Of a DNA stretch of 39,664 bases, positions 27,458 to 35,317 are shown piece by piece. Position 1 is the stretch's first letter. Every line of letters begins with the position of its first letter. Both the position numbers and the translations under genes were made by a program. The notes beneath the pieces are model-generated. The model was given only the letters and a program-made list of their open reading frames with translations. It was not told where the DNA came from and did no database searches. The DNA is from Bryobacterales bacterium (GTDB lineage: Bacteria; Acidobacteriota; Terriglobia; Bryobacterales; Bryobacteraceae): positions 1 through 39,664 of the forward strand of contig JADLBD010000114.1 of the NCBI GenBank assembly GCA_020847975.1. Direction: 5' to 3'.

Positions 27458-28387
27458 ATGCTGGATATGATGCGCGAGGTCCTGGGATTCGTCGCAAGTC
27501 ATGGCTATCTTGTGCTGTTCTTGTGGGTGCTTGCCGAGCAGGGGGCGTTTCCCATTCCTTCTGTCCCATTGCTGCTCGCAGCCGGCGCGCTGATCCGTTC
27601 CTCTCTGCTCCACCCGGTGGCCGCCGTCGCTTGCTGCATGGCCGCGGCTCTGCTGGTGGATAGCGTCTGGTTCTACATCGGCAGAAGCCGTGGGCCGCGA
27701 GTTCTGCGGTTGCTGTGCCGGCTTTCGATCGAACCGGATTCCTGCGTCAGGCAGACAGAGAACGCGTTTCTGCGCTACGGGCTCAAGTCGCTGCTCATCT
27801 CCAAGTTCGTGCCGGGGTTGAATGCCGTCGCCGCGCCCATGGCGGGCAACTCGGGCGCGGGAATCGGACGGTTTCTCGCCTATGATGCCTTGGGCACGGC
27901 TATCTGGAGCGCCTCCTACATGAGTCTTGGCTACGTGTTGAGCGATCAGTTGGAAAAGGCGGCGGAATACGCTTCGCGGACCGGTTCCGGTTTGCTCCTG
28001 CTCGTGCTGGGCCTGTTCGCGGCTTGGATCGTATGGAAAATCCTGCGTCGCCGGGCATTCCTTCGCAAGATCGAAATCGCGCGCATCAGCGCGGAGGAAC
28101 TGCGGCAGCGGTTGGACGCCGGCGAAGATCTGTTTATCGTGGATCTGCGCAGCGATCTGACCGAGAGCGCGGCGGGCATCCCGGGCGCTCTTCGAATTGG
28201 TTCCGAGGAACTGGTAAGCCGCCACCAGGAGATCCCTCGCGACCGCGAAATCATTCTGTTCTGTAGTTGACCCAACGAAGCCTCGAGCGCCCGTGCGGCG
28301 CTCCTCCTGCTGGAAAGAGGAATCACCCGCGTGCGCGCCTTGCGCGGCGGCGTGGAGGCCTGGGAGCAGATCTCGCCAGTGGGTTGA
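27458..28387 (+). CDS. DedA family membrane protein fused to rhodanese domain, with in-frame TGA (candidate selenocysteine)
   Basis: Residues 1-200 are a DedA/SNARE-associated membrane domain, with hydrophobic helices at about 8-28, 52-74, 138-162 and 178-196 and the loop ISKFVPGLNAVAAPMAG. Residues 205-309 are a rhodanese domain: LDAGEDLFIVDLRSD, IPGALRI, then IILFCS. Codon 271 (28268-28270) is TGA. The same frame then continues PNEASSARAALLLLERGITR and GGVEAWE to a TGA at 28385-28387. Related DedA-rhodanese proteins, from my knowledge of the family, have Cys here (CxCPNEA-SA), so the motif would be C269-S-U271. Conventional translation ends at 28270 with 270 residues. The alternatives are selenocysteine, a nonsense mutation, or a base error. 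Domain calls are firm; recoding is unproven. Confidence 0.85.
28285..28303 (+). other. SECIS-like hairpin downstream of the in-frame TGA
   Basis: Perfect 7-bp stem GAGCGCC / GGCGCTC with a 5-nt loop CGUGC. The loop starts 21 nt after the TGA and has G as its second base. These values lie within the usual description of bacterial SECIS elements (loop roughly 16-37 nt from UGA, a G among the first two loop bases). A weak lower stem (28279-28281 with 28309-28311) is possible. Confidence 0.45.
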
Positions 28388-28411
28388 GGTTCGTAGCGTT
28401 GTGGATCCCTT

Positions 28412-28669
28412 GCAAAGGTTTACGGCGCTATTACGTTCATCCTGGAGCATCCCAGGGAGATCGACTCTTATCTGCAAGAGCAAGAAAGAAGATGGGAAGA
28501 GTTTAAAGCCCGCAATCCGTTGCCGCCGGAGATGGTCGAGCGCTTCGAACGTGCGAGACAAGACTCGCCGGTCAAGCAGCCTTCGTTGGTTGCCGTAGCA
28601 AGGGGAGGTTCACGAACAGTGGAAGATTCAGTTCCTCACCCTGGTCTACACTCTCTCACACGCTTGTAA
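28412..28669 (+). pseudogene. N-terminally truncated DUF433-type antitoxin remnant
   Basis: A frame with no start codon begins at about 28397, just after a TAG. It reads AKVYGAITFILEHPREIDSY then LQEQERRWEEFKARNPLPPE and continues to a TAA at 28667. The AQVYAAI-YYL-H-EEIDAYL pattern is the C-terminal part of DUF433 (VapB-type) antitoxins, which is missing its N-terminal helix-turn-helix here. No toxin gene is nearby. Probably a relic of a lost toxin-antitoxin pair. The whole gap 28388-28727 contains only this. Confidence 0.55.
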
Positions 28670-28727
28670 CTCAGCACCGGCCGCAGCGTGTGAGCCGTTT
28701 CACCAATTCCCTCTTCTATAAGCGCCT

Positions 28728-29450
28728 TTACAACTGGAACGATTCGCCCAGGTAGATCCGCTTCACTTCCGGATCGTTCCCCAATGCCTCCGGAGTGCCC
28801 GCGCGGAAGATTTTTCCGTTGTTGATAATGTACGCCCGGTCGGTGACGGCCAGCGTCTCCCGAACGTTGTGATCGGTCACCAGAATTCCAATTCCCGCGC
28901 GCTTCAGGTCGAAAACGATGCGTTGGAGTTCCATCACCTGAATCGGGTCGATGCCGGAGAAGGGCTCGTCGAGCAGGAGGAAGTTCGGCTCGATGACCAG
29001 GGACCGCGCGATTTCGACGCGGCGCCGCTCTCCGCCGCTGAGCATGTAGCCCTTGCTCTGGCGCACCTTCTCGAGACCGAGCATTTCGATGAGCGTTGTC
29101 ATCCGCTCGCGGCGCTTGGCGCCGGGAAGAGAGAGCGTCTCGAGAATCGCCATGAGATTCTCTTCCACCGTCAGCCGGCGGAAGACGGAAGCCTCCTGCG
29201 GCAGGTAGCTGATGCCGCGGCGGGCGCGCTCATACATCGCCAGCGGCGTAATGTCCTTCTGGTCGAGCAGAATTTTCCCGCCATCCGGGCTTACCAGGCC
29301 GACAATCATGTAGAACGACGTGGTTTTGCCGGCGCCGTTCGGGCCGAGCAGGCCCACCACTTCGCCTTGCGACACGCTCACCGACACGCCATCCACTACC
29401 TTGCGGCCGCGATACGACTTGGAGATTTCCGATGTTTCCAGAATTCGCAT
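28728..29450 (-). CDS. lptB: LPS export ABC transporter ATP-binding protein
   Basis: A 240-residue ABC ATPase of LptB length. Walker A is GPNGAGKTT, the signature is [15 protein letters not shown], Walker B is [12 protein letters not shown], and the switch is [24 protein letters not shown] and FSGIDPI are characteristic of LptB. It powers LPS extraction from the inner membrane with LptFG. It starts 3 bp after the lptC-like gene ends, so they are co-transcribed. This supports an LPS-bearing Gram-negative cell. Confidence 0.96.
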   Translation of the reverse strand: MRILETSEISKSYRGRKVVDGVSVSVSQGEVVGLLGPNGAGKTTSFYMIVGLVSPDGGKILLDQKDITPLAMYERARRGISYLPQEASVFRRLTVEENLMAILETLSLPGAKRRERMTTLIEMLGLEKVRQSKGYMLSGGERRRVEIARSLVIEPNFLLLDEPFSGIDPIQVMELQRIVFDLKRAGIGILVTDHNVRETLAVTDRAYIINNGKIFRAGTPEALGNDPEVKRIYLGESFQL

Positions 29451-29453
29451 GCA

Positions 29454-31721
29454 TTATTTCCGGCGGATTTTGCTTACTGCCGGCTGCGCGGGGACCCCAT
29501 TGACCAGCAGCCTATCATCGCCGGCGAAATAGGTCAATTGTTTACCTCGCGTGACACCGCGCAGCGAATCCTGCAATTCCGGCTGCCCCTGTACGAGAAC
29601 AATCTTCTGCTCATCCACATAATAATCCGCATGCTCGGAAGTGCCGCGCCGCGTCCGGTCCGCCGCCACCTGCACGATGATGACGCTGCCGTCCGCGGTC
29701 GCTTTTTCTAAACTGGATTCGCTCTCCTTCTTGTCCTTCTGCTTGCTTTCATCCTTGAGATAGGCGCGTAATTCGCGGCTGCGCACGTCGAGACCGGCGC
29801 GGCGAAGAAAGACTCCTCCAGTGTAGTGGGCGACGCGGTCTTTGTCCGAGTAGGTCATGGATGGAGCGGTGATCAGAGTGAACACGGGCGCGGCATTCTT
29901 CCTGGCTGCGCCGGCGTCATTCTGCTGGTCGATCAACTGGCTCACCACGCGGCCGTTGGCGCGCAGCAATCCATTCTTGCGCTCGATTTCGATGTGATCG
30001 GCCTGCAAGCGGTTCGCCCCCTGCCATAGGATGGCGTTGCCGTCGTAGATCACCAGGCTTTGTTTATCCCGGGTGACCATTTTTGCGGCTCTGGCCTGCG
30101 TGGGCTCGTCTTTGGAGAGCATGGCGGAGCCCGAGCCTTTCCGGTCGGGGAGGCGGCTCGAGTTCACGTGTCCTTCGGCCGTGAAATCCTCGCTCTTCTG
30201 GTCAAGGACGATCTGGTCGGCGGAGGTGGCGCCGGTGGAATCCCAAACACGCGCGTCCTGTATGAGTGTGATGCGATTGGAGGTCTGGTCGAGCAATGCC
30301 CGTTCCGAGCGCGCCTTGCGGTCCGCTTCCTCGTAGCGGAAATCGCCTGATTGTTCGAGGCGGATCATCTCACCGCTTTTTGCGAACTGGGCTTGCAGTT
30401 CGTTGCTCGACGTCAGCGCAGGCGGCTGCGGCTTGCCCTGCTTGGGCTCGTTTTCGGTGCGCGTGCGGGCGTTGTTGGTGCGGAAAGACTCGAGCGTGTT
30501 GGCTGCGCCGTAGAGGATATGGAACCGGTCCCCGTCGACGCGCCGGCGGCGCTGTCCGGGGCGATTGGGGAGGAATTCCAGAACCCCCGGAGTGGGCGTG
30601 TCGATCGCGTCAATCTCTTTGCCGCCGGTCCGCATCGTCATCTCGACGGTTTCGCTGCGGAGGATACGGGTCTCGGCGGGGAGGCGGCCGGGCCGGGCAA
30701 CGGGCTTCGATTCCACCACCGTCTGGCCGGTGGCGAGAGCGCGGCGCAGGATGCTCTCGTTCCCGGTGGCGTCAAAATCCAGATCCACCTGGTTCGAATG
30801 CGTGTTCGTTACGGCGAACTCGGTGGTTGTAGTGAGCGTCGCGTTGCCCACTCCCTTGATCTTTTCCACTTCGCTCTTTTCGTTGAGAGACATGGTGAGC
30901 TGATCGGCGGCATAATCGAGCACGCGGCCTGGGAACTTGTCGGCGCCCTTGGCGGCGGTGGTGTCCACCTGGCGGATGCCGTTCTTGTCGAGCGTCACCA
31001 GCGCGCCTTTGCCTTCCAGCGTCATGTTGCCCCGGCTCAATTTGGCCCATGGCGAGAGGACTACCTTCGAATCATTTTCAAGGTACAGGACTTGGCCCGC
31101 CTCCACTTTCATGGGCCGTGGATTGGCGGATTTCCGGTCGTACCAGACAAGCTCGGCCTTGCTGCGCAATAGCAACTCACGAGTGGAAGGGTCATAAACC
31201 GCGCCTACGGCCTTTCCTTCGCCCCTCTCGAAGACGAACGTCGCTTCCCGATCGGTTTCCGCCTTTCCCGTCTTACTGTCGAAACGGATTCCGGAGGATT
31301 TGATGTGGATGAGACGGGCGGGAGAGGGCGTCTTGCCTTCCTCCTCCCCCATGGTGATGTCCGCTTCTCCTTCCGAGTAGAGGAAGGCTTCAGCCATATC
31401 GAAAATCGCCCGCTCGCTTATCACGCGGTCGTATGACTTGCCATCGCCGCGGTAGATCTTCAAATCCACTTTCTCCAGTTCAAAGCGGCTGGGCTCCTTG
31501 ATCTGGCGGAAATTCTTCGCCCGTACCGCTACCGCCGGCCCGTTGCCGGAGCTTTTCTCCCAATGCCAGTCCGTGGCGGTGGCGTTGACGCCCTGCTCGA
31601 GAGGTTTCGGCGCAGGGGGCGCATTGCGGCGGATCTCGGCCAGTTGATGGCGATAGGTTACCGCCACGTAGCCGGAAATGACCAGGATCGCCAGAAGAAA
31701 GAGAGGGCGGGCGCGCCGCAT
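29454..31721 (-). CDS. LptC/OstA-domain LPS transport protein (long fusion)
   Basis: A 755-residue protein anchored by one N-terminal helix (RPLFLLAILVISGYVAVTY). The first part, about residues 60-230, is LptC-like (RFELEKVDLKIYRGDGKSYD, ERAIFDMAEAFLYSEGEADI). Later parts contain OstA/LptA-type beta-jellyroll repeats (VYDPSTRELLLRSKAELVWY; IVLDQKSEDFTAEGHVNSSR; HYTGGVFLRRAGLDVRSREL). It therefore combines LptC and bridge-forming LptA-like modules, much longer than E. coli LptC (191) or LptA (185). I start at the Met before the anchor helix (31721); the frame runs on to 32039 with implausible sequence. Confidence 0.85.
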   Translation of the reverse strand: MRRARPLFLLAILVISGYVAVTYRHQLAEIRRNAPPAPKPLEQGVNATATDWHWEKSSGNGPAVAVRAKNFRQIKEPSRFELEKVDLKIYRGDGKSYDRVISERAIFDMAEAFLYSEGEADITMGEEEGKTPSPARLIHIKSSGIRFDSKTGKAETDREATFVFERGEGKAVGAVYDPSTRELLLRSKAELVWYDRKSANPRPMKVEAGQVLYLENDSKVVLSPWAKLSRGNMTLEGKGALVTLDKNGIRQVDTTAAKGADKFPGRVLDYAADQLTMSLNEKSEVEKIKGVGNATLTTTTEFAVTNTHSNQVDLDFDATGNESILRRALATGQTVVESKPVARPGRLPAETRILRSETVEMTMRTGGKEIDAIDTPTPGVLEFLPNRPGQRRRRVDGDRFHILYGAANTLESFRTNNARTRTENEPKQGKPQPPALTSSNELQAQFAKSGEMIRLEQSGDFRYEEADRKARSERALLDQTSNRITLIQDARVWDSTGATSADQIVLDQKSEDFTAEGHVNSSRLPDRKGSGSAMLSKDEPTQARAAKMVTRDKQSLVIYDGNAILWQGANRLQADHIEIERKNGLLRANGRVVSQLIDQQNDAGAARKNAAPVFTLITAPSMTYSDKDRVAHYTGGVFLRRAGLDVRSRELRAYLKDESKQKDKKESESSLEKATADGSVIIVQVAADRTRRGTSEHADYYVDEQKIVLVQGQPELQDSLRGVTRGKQLTYFAGDDRLLVNGVPAQPAVSKIRRK

Positions 31722-31744
31722 TGGTGTAAGTTCCAGGATAGCAA

Positions 31745-32776
31745 TTAGGCGCCGATGTACTTGGCGTAGAGCCCGCGGGCAAGGCCTGGGTCCGTCGTGC
31801 CCTTGATAATGGCGCGGCCGTCGGGGAACACGGTCATCTCGTACGAGGGCAGGAAGAAGCGGAGCGCGAATTCGTTGCGGCGAACATCGCCGAGGGTTTT
31901 CAGGCGCGCCTCGAGATCCGCCAGATCGAGCGGCCGTGCGCGGTCGTGAATCTGCACCGCATTGCGTCCGCAAAGACTGATGGGCGTGCGCCTCCGGCCC
32001 TCCAGATGGACGTAGCGATGCTCTCCACAGGCCAGGCATCCGGGTTGTGGCTCAGGCTGGTGTACTTGCCGGATGACGCCCGTCCAGACATCCACCGTCG
32101 TGATCTTGCGCGGGATGTCGCCGGCCTTTCCGCTGAGCACCTGGAAGGCGAGGCTCACCTGAAGCGAGGCGATGAGCGAGGTGACGGTGTTCAACACGCC
32201 GGCCGTTTCACATGTGGGCTGCGCGCCCGAGGGCGGCTCGGGATAGATACACTTCAGGCACGCCGTTTGCGACGGCAGAACCGGCATTACCAGGCCGTAG
32301 CTGGCCACCGCCGCGCCGTAGATCCAAGGGATGTTGTGACGGACGGCGAAGTCATTAATGAGATAGCGGGTTTCGAAATTGTCGGTGGCGTCGAGGATCA
32401 GGTCCGCTTCCGAGAGCAGGTCCTCGGCATTGGCCGCGGTCAGGTCGGCAACTACGGGTTCCACTTGAACACCACTGTTGATCCGCTGGAGGCGCCGCGC
32501 CCCGGCCACGGCTTTGGGGAGCCCTTCGGCGGCATCCTCCTCTTCGAATAACCACTGCCGTTGAAGGTTGCTCCATTCGACATAGTCGCGATCGATGATC
32601 GTGAGCCGGCCCACCCCCGCCCGGGCGAGAGCCCCGGCCTGGAAACTGCCCAGCGCGCCGCAGCCTACAATGGCGGCGTGCGATGCCAGCATTCTTTCCT
32701 GCCCTTCCTTGCCGATGCCGGGGAAGAGAATCTGGCGGGAGTAGCGTTCACGCGAGCGTTCATCCATTGCCTTCAT
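31745..32776 (-). CDS. HesA/MoeB/ThiF family E1-like adenylyltransferase
   Basis: A 343-residue E1-like enzyme that adenylates the C-terminal glycine of a ubiquitin-like sulfur carrier (MoaD or ThiS type). The opening RYSRQILFPGIGKEGQERML is typical. The nucleotide-binding motif is VGCGALGSFQAGALARAGVG; DRDYVEWSNLQRQWLF and DATDNFETRYLIND follow. Two CxxC pairs (CLKC, CLAC) form the zinc site. The C-terminal 90 residues are an extra domain. A Met at 32767 is an alternative start. It begins 8 bp after the zinc-ribbon gene, so the two form an operon. Confidence 0.9.
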   Translation of the reverse strand: MKAMDERSRERYSRQILFPGIGKEGQERMLASHAAIVGCGALGSFQAGALARAGVGRLTIIDRDYVEWSNLQRQWLFEEEDAAEGLPKAVAGARRLQRINSGVQVEPVVADLTAANAEDLLSEADLILDATDNFETRYLINDFAVRHNIPWIYGAAVASYGLVMPVLPSQTACLKCIYPEPPSGAQPTCETAGVLNTVTSLIASLQVSLAFQVLSGKAGDIPRKITTVDVWTGVIRQVHQPEPQPGCLACGEHRYVHLEGRRRTPISLCGRNAVQIHDRARPLDLADLEARLKTLGDVRRNEFALRFFLPSYEMTVFPDGRAIIKGTTDPGLARGLYAKYIGA

Positions 32777-32784
32777 GATCGCAC

Positions 32785-33093
32785 TCACGGCGGGCAGATT
32801 TCCGTCAACTCGATATCGAGCACGGCCCCGCAATCGAGGCAGACCGCCACTCCGTCATCATCGGCGTAGACGTGCGTCGATTCGCACCTGGCGCAGGCGG
32901 CGGTGGGGTCGCTCGCATCGGGCGCCTCTTCCGGCCGGGCGATGCGGCGGGTAGAGCCGGTGGCATGCGTGACGGGTTCAAAAGTCGCCCTGCAATCGGA
33001 ACAAACATGGTTGAAGCAACATTTCGGCTCGCAACTGTAGAACACATCCGGGGACCCGCACAGCGGGCAGCGCATCTGAAGTTTTCGCGGCAC
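32785..33093 (-). CDS. Small multi-zinc-ribbon protein
   Basis: A 102-residue cysteine-rich protein. Pairs CPLCGS and CFNHVCSDC in the N-terminal half, and CARCES and CLDCG in the C-terminal half, suggest two zinc ribbons. The spacer PEEAPDASDPTAA is probably flexible. No function can be assigned. It is immediately upstream of the ThiF/MoeB gene, so a shared role in sulfur or metal chemistry is possible. Confidence 0.75.
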   Translation of the reverse strand: MPRKLQMRCPLCGSPDVFYSCEPKCCFNHVCSDCRATFEPVTHATGSTRRIARPEEAPDASDPTAACARCESTHVYADDDGVAVCLDCGAVLDIELTEICPP

Positions 33094-33140
33094 GTGGTAA
33101 GATTCCTGATTCCTGTTGTTTCTATCTTCTAGGAGTCATG

Positions 33141-34094
33141 ATGCGTGTACTGGTAACTGGAGCGCAAGGATGCATCGGGGCATGGGTGGTTCGCGGACTG
33201 CTGAAACGCGGCCTCGATGTCCTGATTTATGATTTGGACGGCAACCCCGCGCGGCTGGGGCTGATCACCGGGCCGGGGGAGCGAACCGGCCTCGACATTC
33301 TAACAGGCGCGATTGAAGATACGGAGCGGGTCAAAGCCCTCATCCGGGATGAGGGTATCACGCACATCGTGCACCTGGCGGCGGTGCTGATGCCGTTTTG
33401 CCAGGCGAACCCAGTGAAAGGCGGTCTGGTTGACGTCGTTGGGACCCTGAACGTCTTCGAGGGTGCGCGCGACTCCGGGCGTTCCGTACGCGTGGTCTAC
33501 GCGAGTTCCTCCGCAGTGTGGGGGCCGGAAGACGCCTATGAGGCGCGGGCGCTCTCGGAAGCCGATCCCACCAGGCCGGCGACGCATTATGGAGTTTTCA
33601 AGCAGGCCAACGAGGGCAACGCGCGCGTGTTCTATTCCGCCAGCGGCATTTCGAGCGTCGGCCTGCGGCCCTGGACGGTTTACGGAGTGGGCCGCGACCT
33701 CGGCTTGACCGCGTCGCCTACGATTGCCATGAAGAACCTGGTATTGGGGCAGCCCTATCAGATTCCTTTGGGTGGCTTCATGGACCTTCAGTACGTGGAG
33801 GATGTGGCCGAGACGTTCATCGGCTGCCTCCTCTCGACGGTAGAAGGCGCGCACGTGTTCAACCTTGCGGGGGACGTCATCCACATGGATGAGATCGTGA
33901 ACACGCTGGACCGCCTGCGTCCAGGGGCGGCGAAGCTGATCTCGGCAGGCGGGCCGCAGGTTCCGGTGGCCTACCGCATGGACGACGCAGCCCTCCGCGC
34001 GACGGTGCCCGGGATTCAAAAGACCCCGCTTGAAGACGGGATGCGGCAGACCATTGAGCTATACGAGAAGTTGCATCGCGAAGGGCGGCTGTAG
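33141..34094 (+). CDS. NAD-dependent epimerase/dehydratase (extended SDR)
   Basis: A 317-residue extended short-chain dehydrogenase acting on nucleotide sugars or related substrates. The cofactor motif is VTGAQGCIGAWV, followed by YASSSAVWGPEDAY and the catalytic YGVFKQANE (YxxxK). The C-terminal half includes VGLRPWTVYG and a basic substrate-side region. Two adjacent ATGs occur at 33138 and 33141. AGGAG at 33131-33135 is 5 nt from the second, so I chose that. Substrate unknown. Confidence 0.9.
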   Translation: MRVLVTGAQGCIGAWVVRGLLKRGLDVLIYDLDGNPARLGLITGPGERTGLDILTGAIEDTERVKALIRDEGITHIVHLAAVLMPFCQANPVKGGLVDVVGTLNVFEGARDSGRSVRVVYASSSAVWGPEDAYEARALSEADPTRPATHYGVFKQANEGNARVFYSASGISSVGLRPWTVYGVGRDLGLTASPTIAMKNLVLGQPYQIPLGGFMDLQYVEDVAETFIGCLLSTVEGAHVFNLAGDVIHMDEIVNTLDRLRPGAAKLISAGGPQVPVAYRMDDAALRATVPGIQKTPLEDGMRQTIELYEKLHREGRL

Positions 34095-34095
34095 G

Positions 34096-35301
34096 TCAGC
34101 TTCTTTGGAAGTAGGCGTGCTCCGGCGCCTGATAACGCACCGATAGCTCCGGAGTCTCCAGGCGCCGTCCGCGCGCCTTTGACTGGAAGAGAAAGGCCAG
34201 CGCACCCGTGGTGAGCAGGGTCCGCTCCACGGGATAGACAGGCTTGCCGGTGACGAACATGTCTTCAATGCACTTCACCAGACCGTCGAAGTGCGGGAGA
34301 GGCCGGCCCGGAGCGGCAAGTCCGAACAGCGTCGAGTCGATGCGCGATTCGCCCTTGCGGCGGCAGGCGAAAGACCAGCGCGCCCCGGAAGGGGAGATGA
34401 TCATCGCGGCGGCACGGAAGCCGTCTTTGTAATTCAACAGGAACAGCACCGGCTTTCTGGCCTCTTCTTCCACCGGCACCGGCTTGCGCGAGGGGTTGCG
34501 TCCGGCAGCCTCGTCGATGAGCGGCTTGCTCCAGGCCCCTTCGCCCGCGATCCATTTCCAGATGGCGTCGCCCTCGAGCCACTCGACGCTTTCAATACCG
34601 GTTTCGCCACCGGCGCGTCGTTCCACCATGCATTGCAGCGATTCGAGCAGGTGGAACCCGTAGGCATCGTGCGGACCGTAACCCAGCGCGACGGCGTGCT
34701 CGAGCGGCGTATTCAGCGGAATTTCGAGCAGCGGGGTGCGGACGGAAACCGGAATCGACGAGCCGGCCATGAAAGGTACCCCCAACTGTCGTGCGCGGTC
34801 GTACATCTTCCTGGCCTTCTCCCAGGAATACGAGAGGTGCTTGTCTGAGAATGTCGGCACGACGCGTCCGCTCTTCTCGTACACGTCCAGAATCTGGTTG
34901 AACAACTCGTAGCGCGGATACATCTTCTGCCCGAGTTCATTGTCGGGGTAGTTGCCGTGTTCGCCGATGAAAACCACGGCGTCCACGGCGAGTTTGTCGC
35001 CGCCAAGCGTCAATGCATCGTGGATGGTGGGATACAGCGTGAAGCCGAAGCGCGCCGCCATGTCGGGCGCCATATCGTTCTGCGGCTTCTGGTCGCGATA
35101 GAGCGAAACCAGGTGTGTTCGAGGTTCGGAATGAACGTTGTTCGCCGAATTCCCGCCCAGGATGCGGCCAAGCACGACATCGGCGTGAGAATACCATCTG
35201 TATTCGGTAACCACGCCCGCCACTCTCTTCTTGCCGCTCGCCGCCAGCGGGCTTGCGCTCAAGGCGCCCACTACCAACTGAGAAAATGTTCGCCGGTTCA
35301 T
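34096..35301 (-). CDS. Exported conserved protein of unknown function, Tat-like leader
   Basis: A 401-residue protein with a leader MNRRTFSQLVVGALSASPLA. It then has GVVTEYRWYSHADVVLGRIL, VDAVVFIGEHGNYPDNELGQ, VVPTFSDKHLSYSWEKARKM and FMAGSSIPVSVR. The opening resembles the nucleotide-binding start of Gfo/Idh-like proteins, but no GxGxxG is visible. I recall similar proteins in acidobacteria and planctomycetes without known function. I start at the leader Met (35301); the frame extends to 35361. Convergent with the epimerase gene, one base apart. Confidence 0.72.
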   Translation of the reverse strand: MNRRTFSQLVVGALSASPLAASGKKRVAGVVTEYRWYSHADVVLGRILGGNSANNVHSEPRTHLVSLYRDQKPQNDMAPDMAARFGFTLYPTIHDALTLGGDKLAVDAVVFIGEHGNYPDNELGQKMYPRYELFNQILDVYEKSGRVVPTFSDKHLSYSWEKARKMYDRARQLGVPFMAGSSIPVSVRTPLLEIPLNTPLEHAVALGYGPHDAYGFHLLESLQCMVERRAGGETGIESVEWLEGDAIWKWIAGEGAWSKPLIDEAAGRNPSRKPVPVEEEARKPVLFLLNYKDGFRAAAMIISPSGARWSFACRRKGESRIDSTLFGLAAPGRPLPHFDGLVKCIEDMFVTGKPVYPVERTLLTTGALAFLFQSKARGRRLETPELSVRYQAPEHAYFQRS

Positions 35302-35317
35302 CACGGCTCTTAGTAGA

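Noticed and set aside
28268..28270. TGA as the true end of a 270-residue DedA protein with a half rhodanese domain
   Set aside because: The conserved rhodanese C-terminus follows in the same frame, so a designed stop here is less likely than recoding, mutation or error; kept open under findings.
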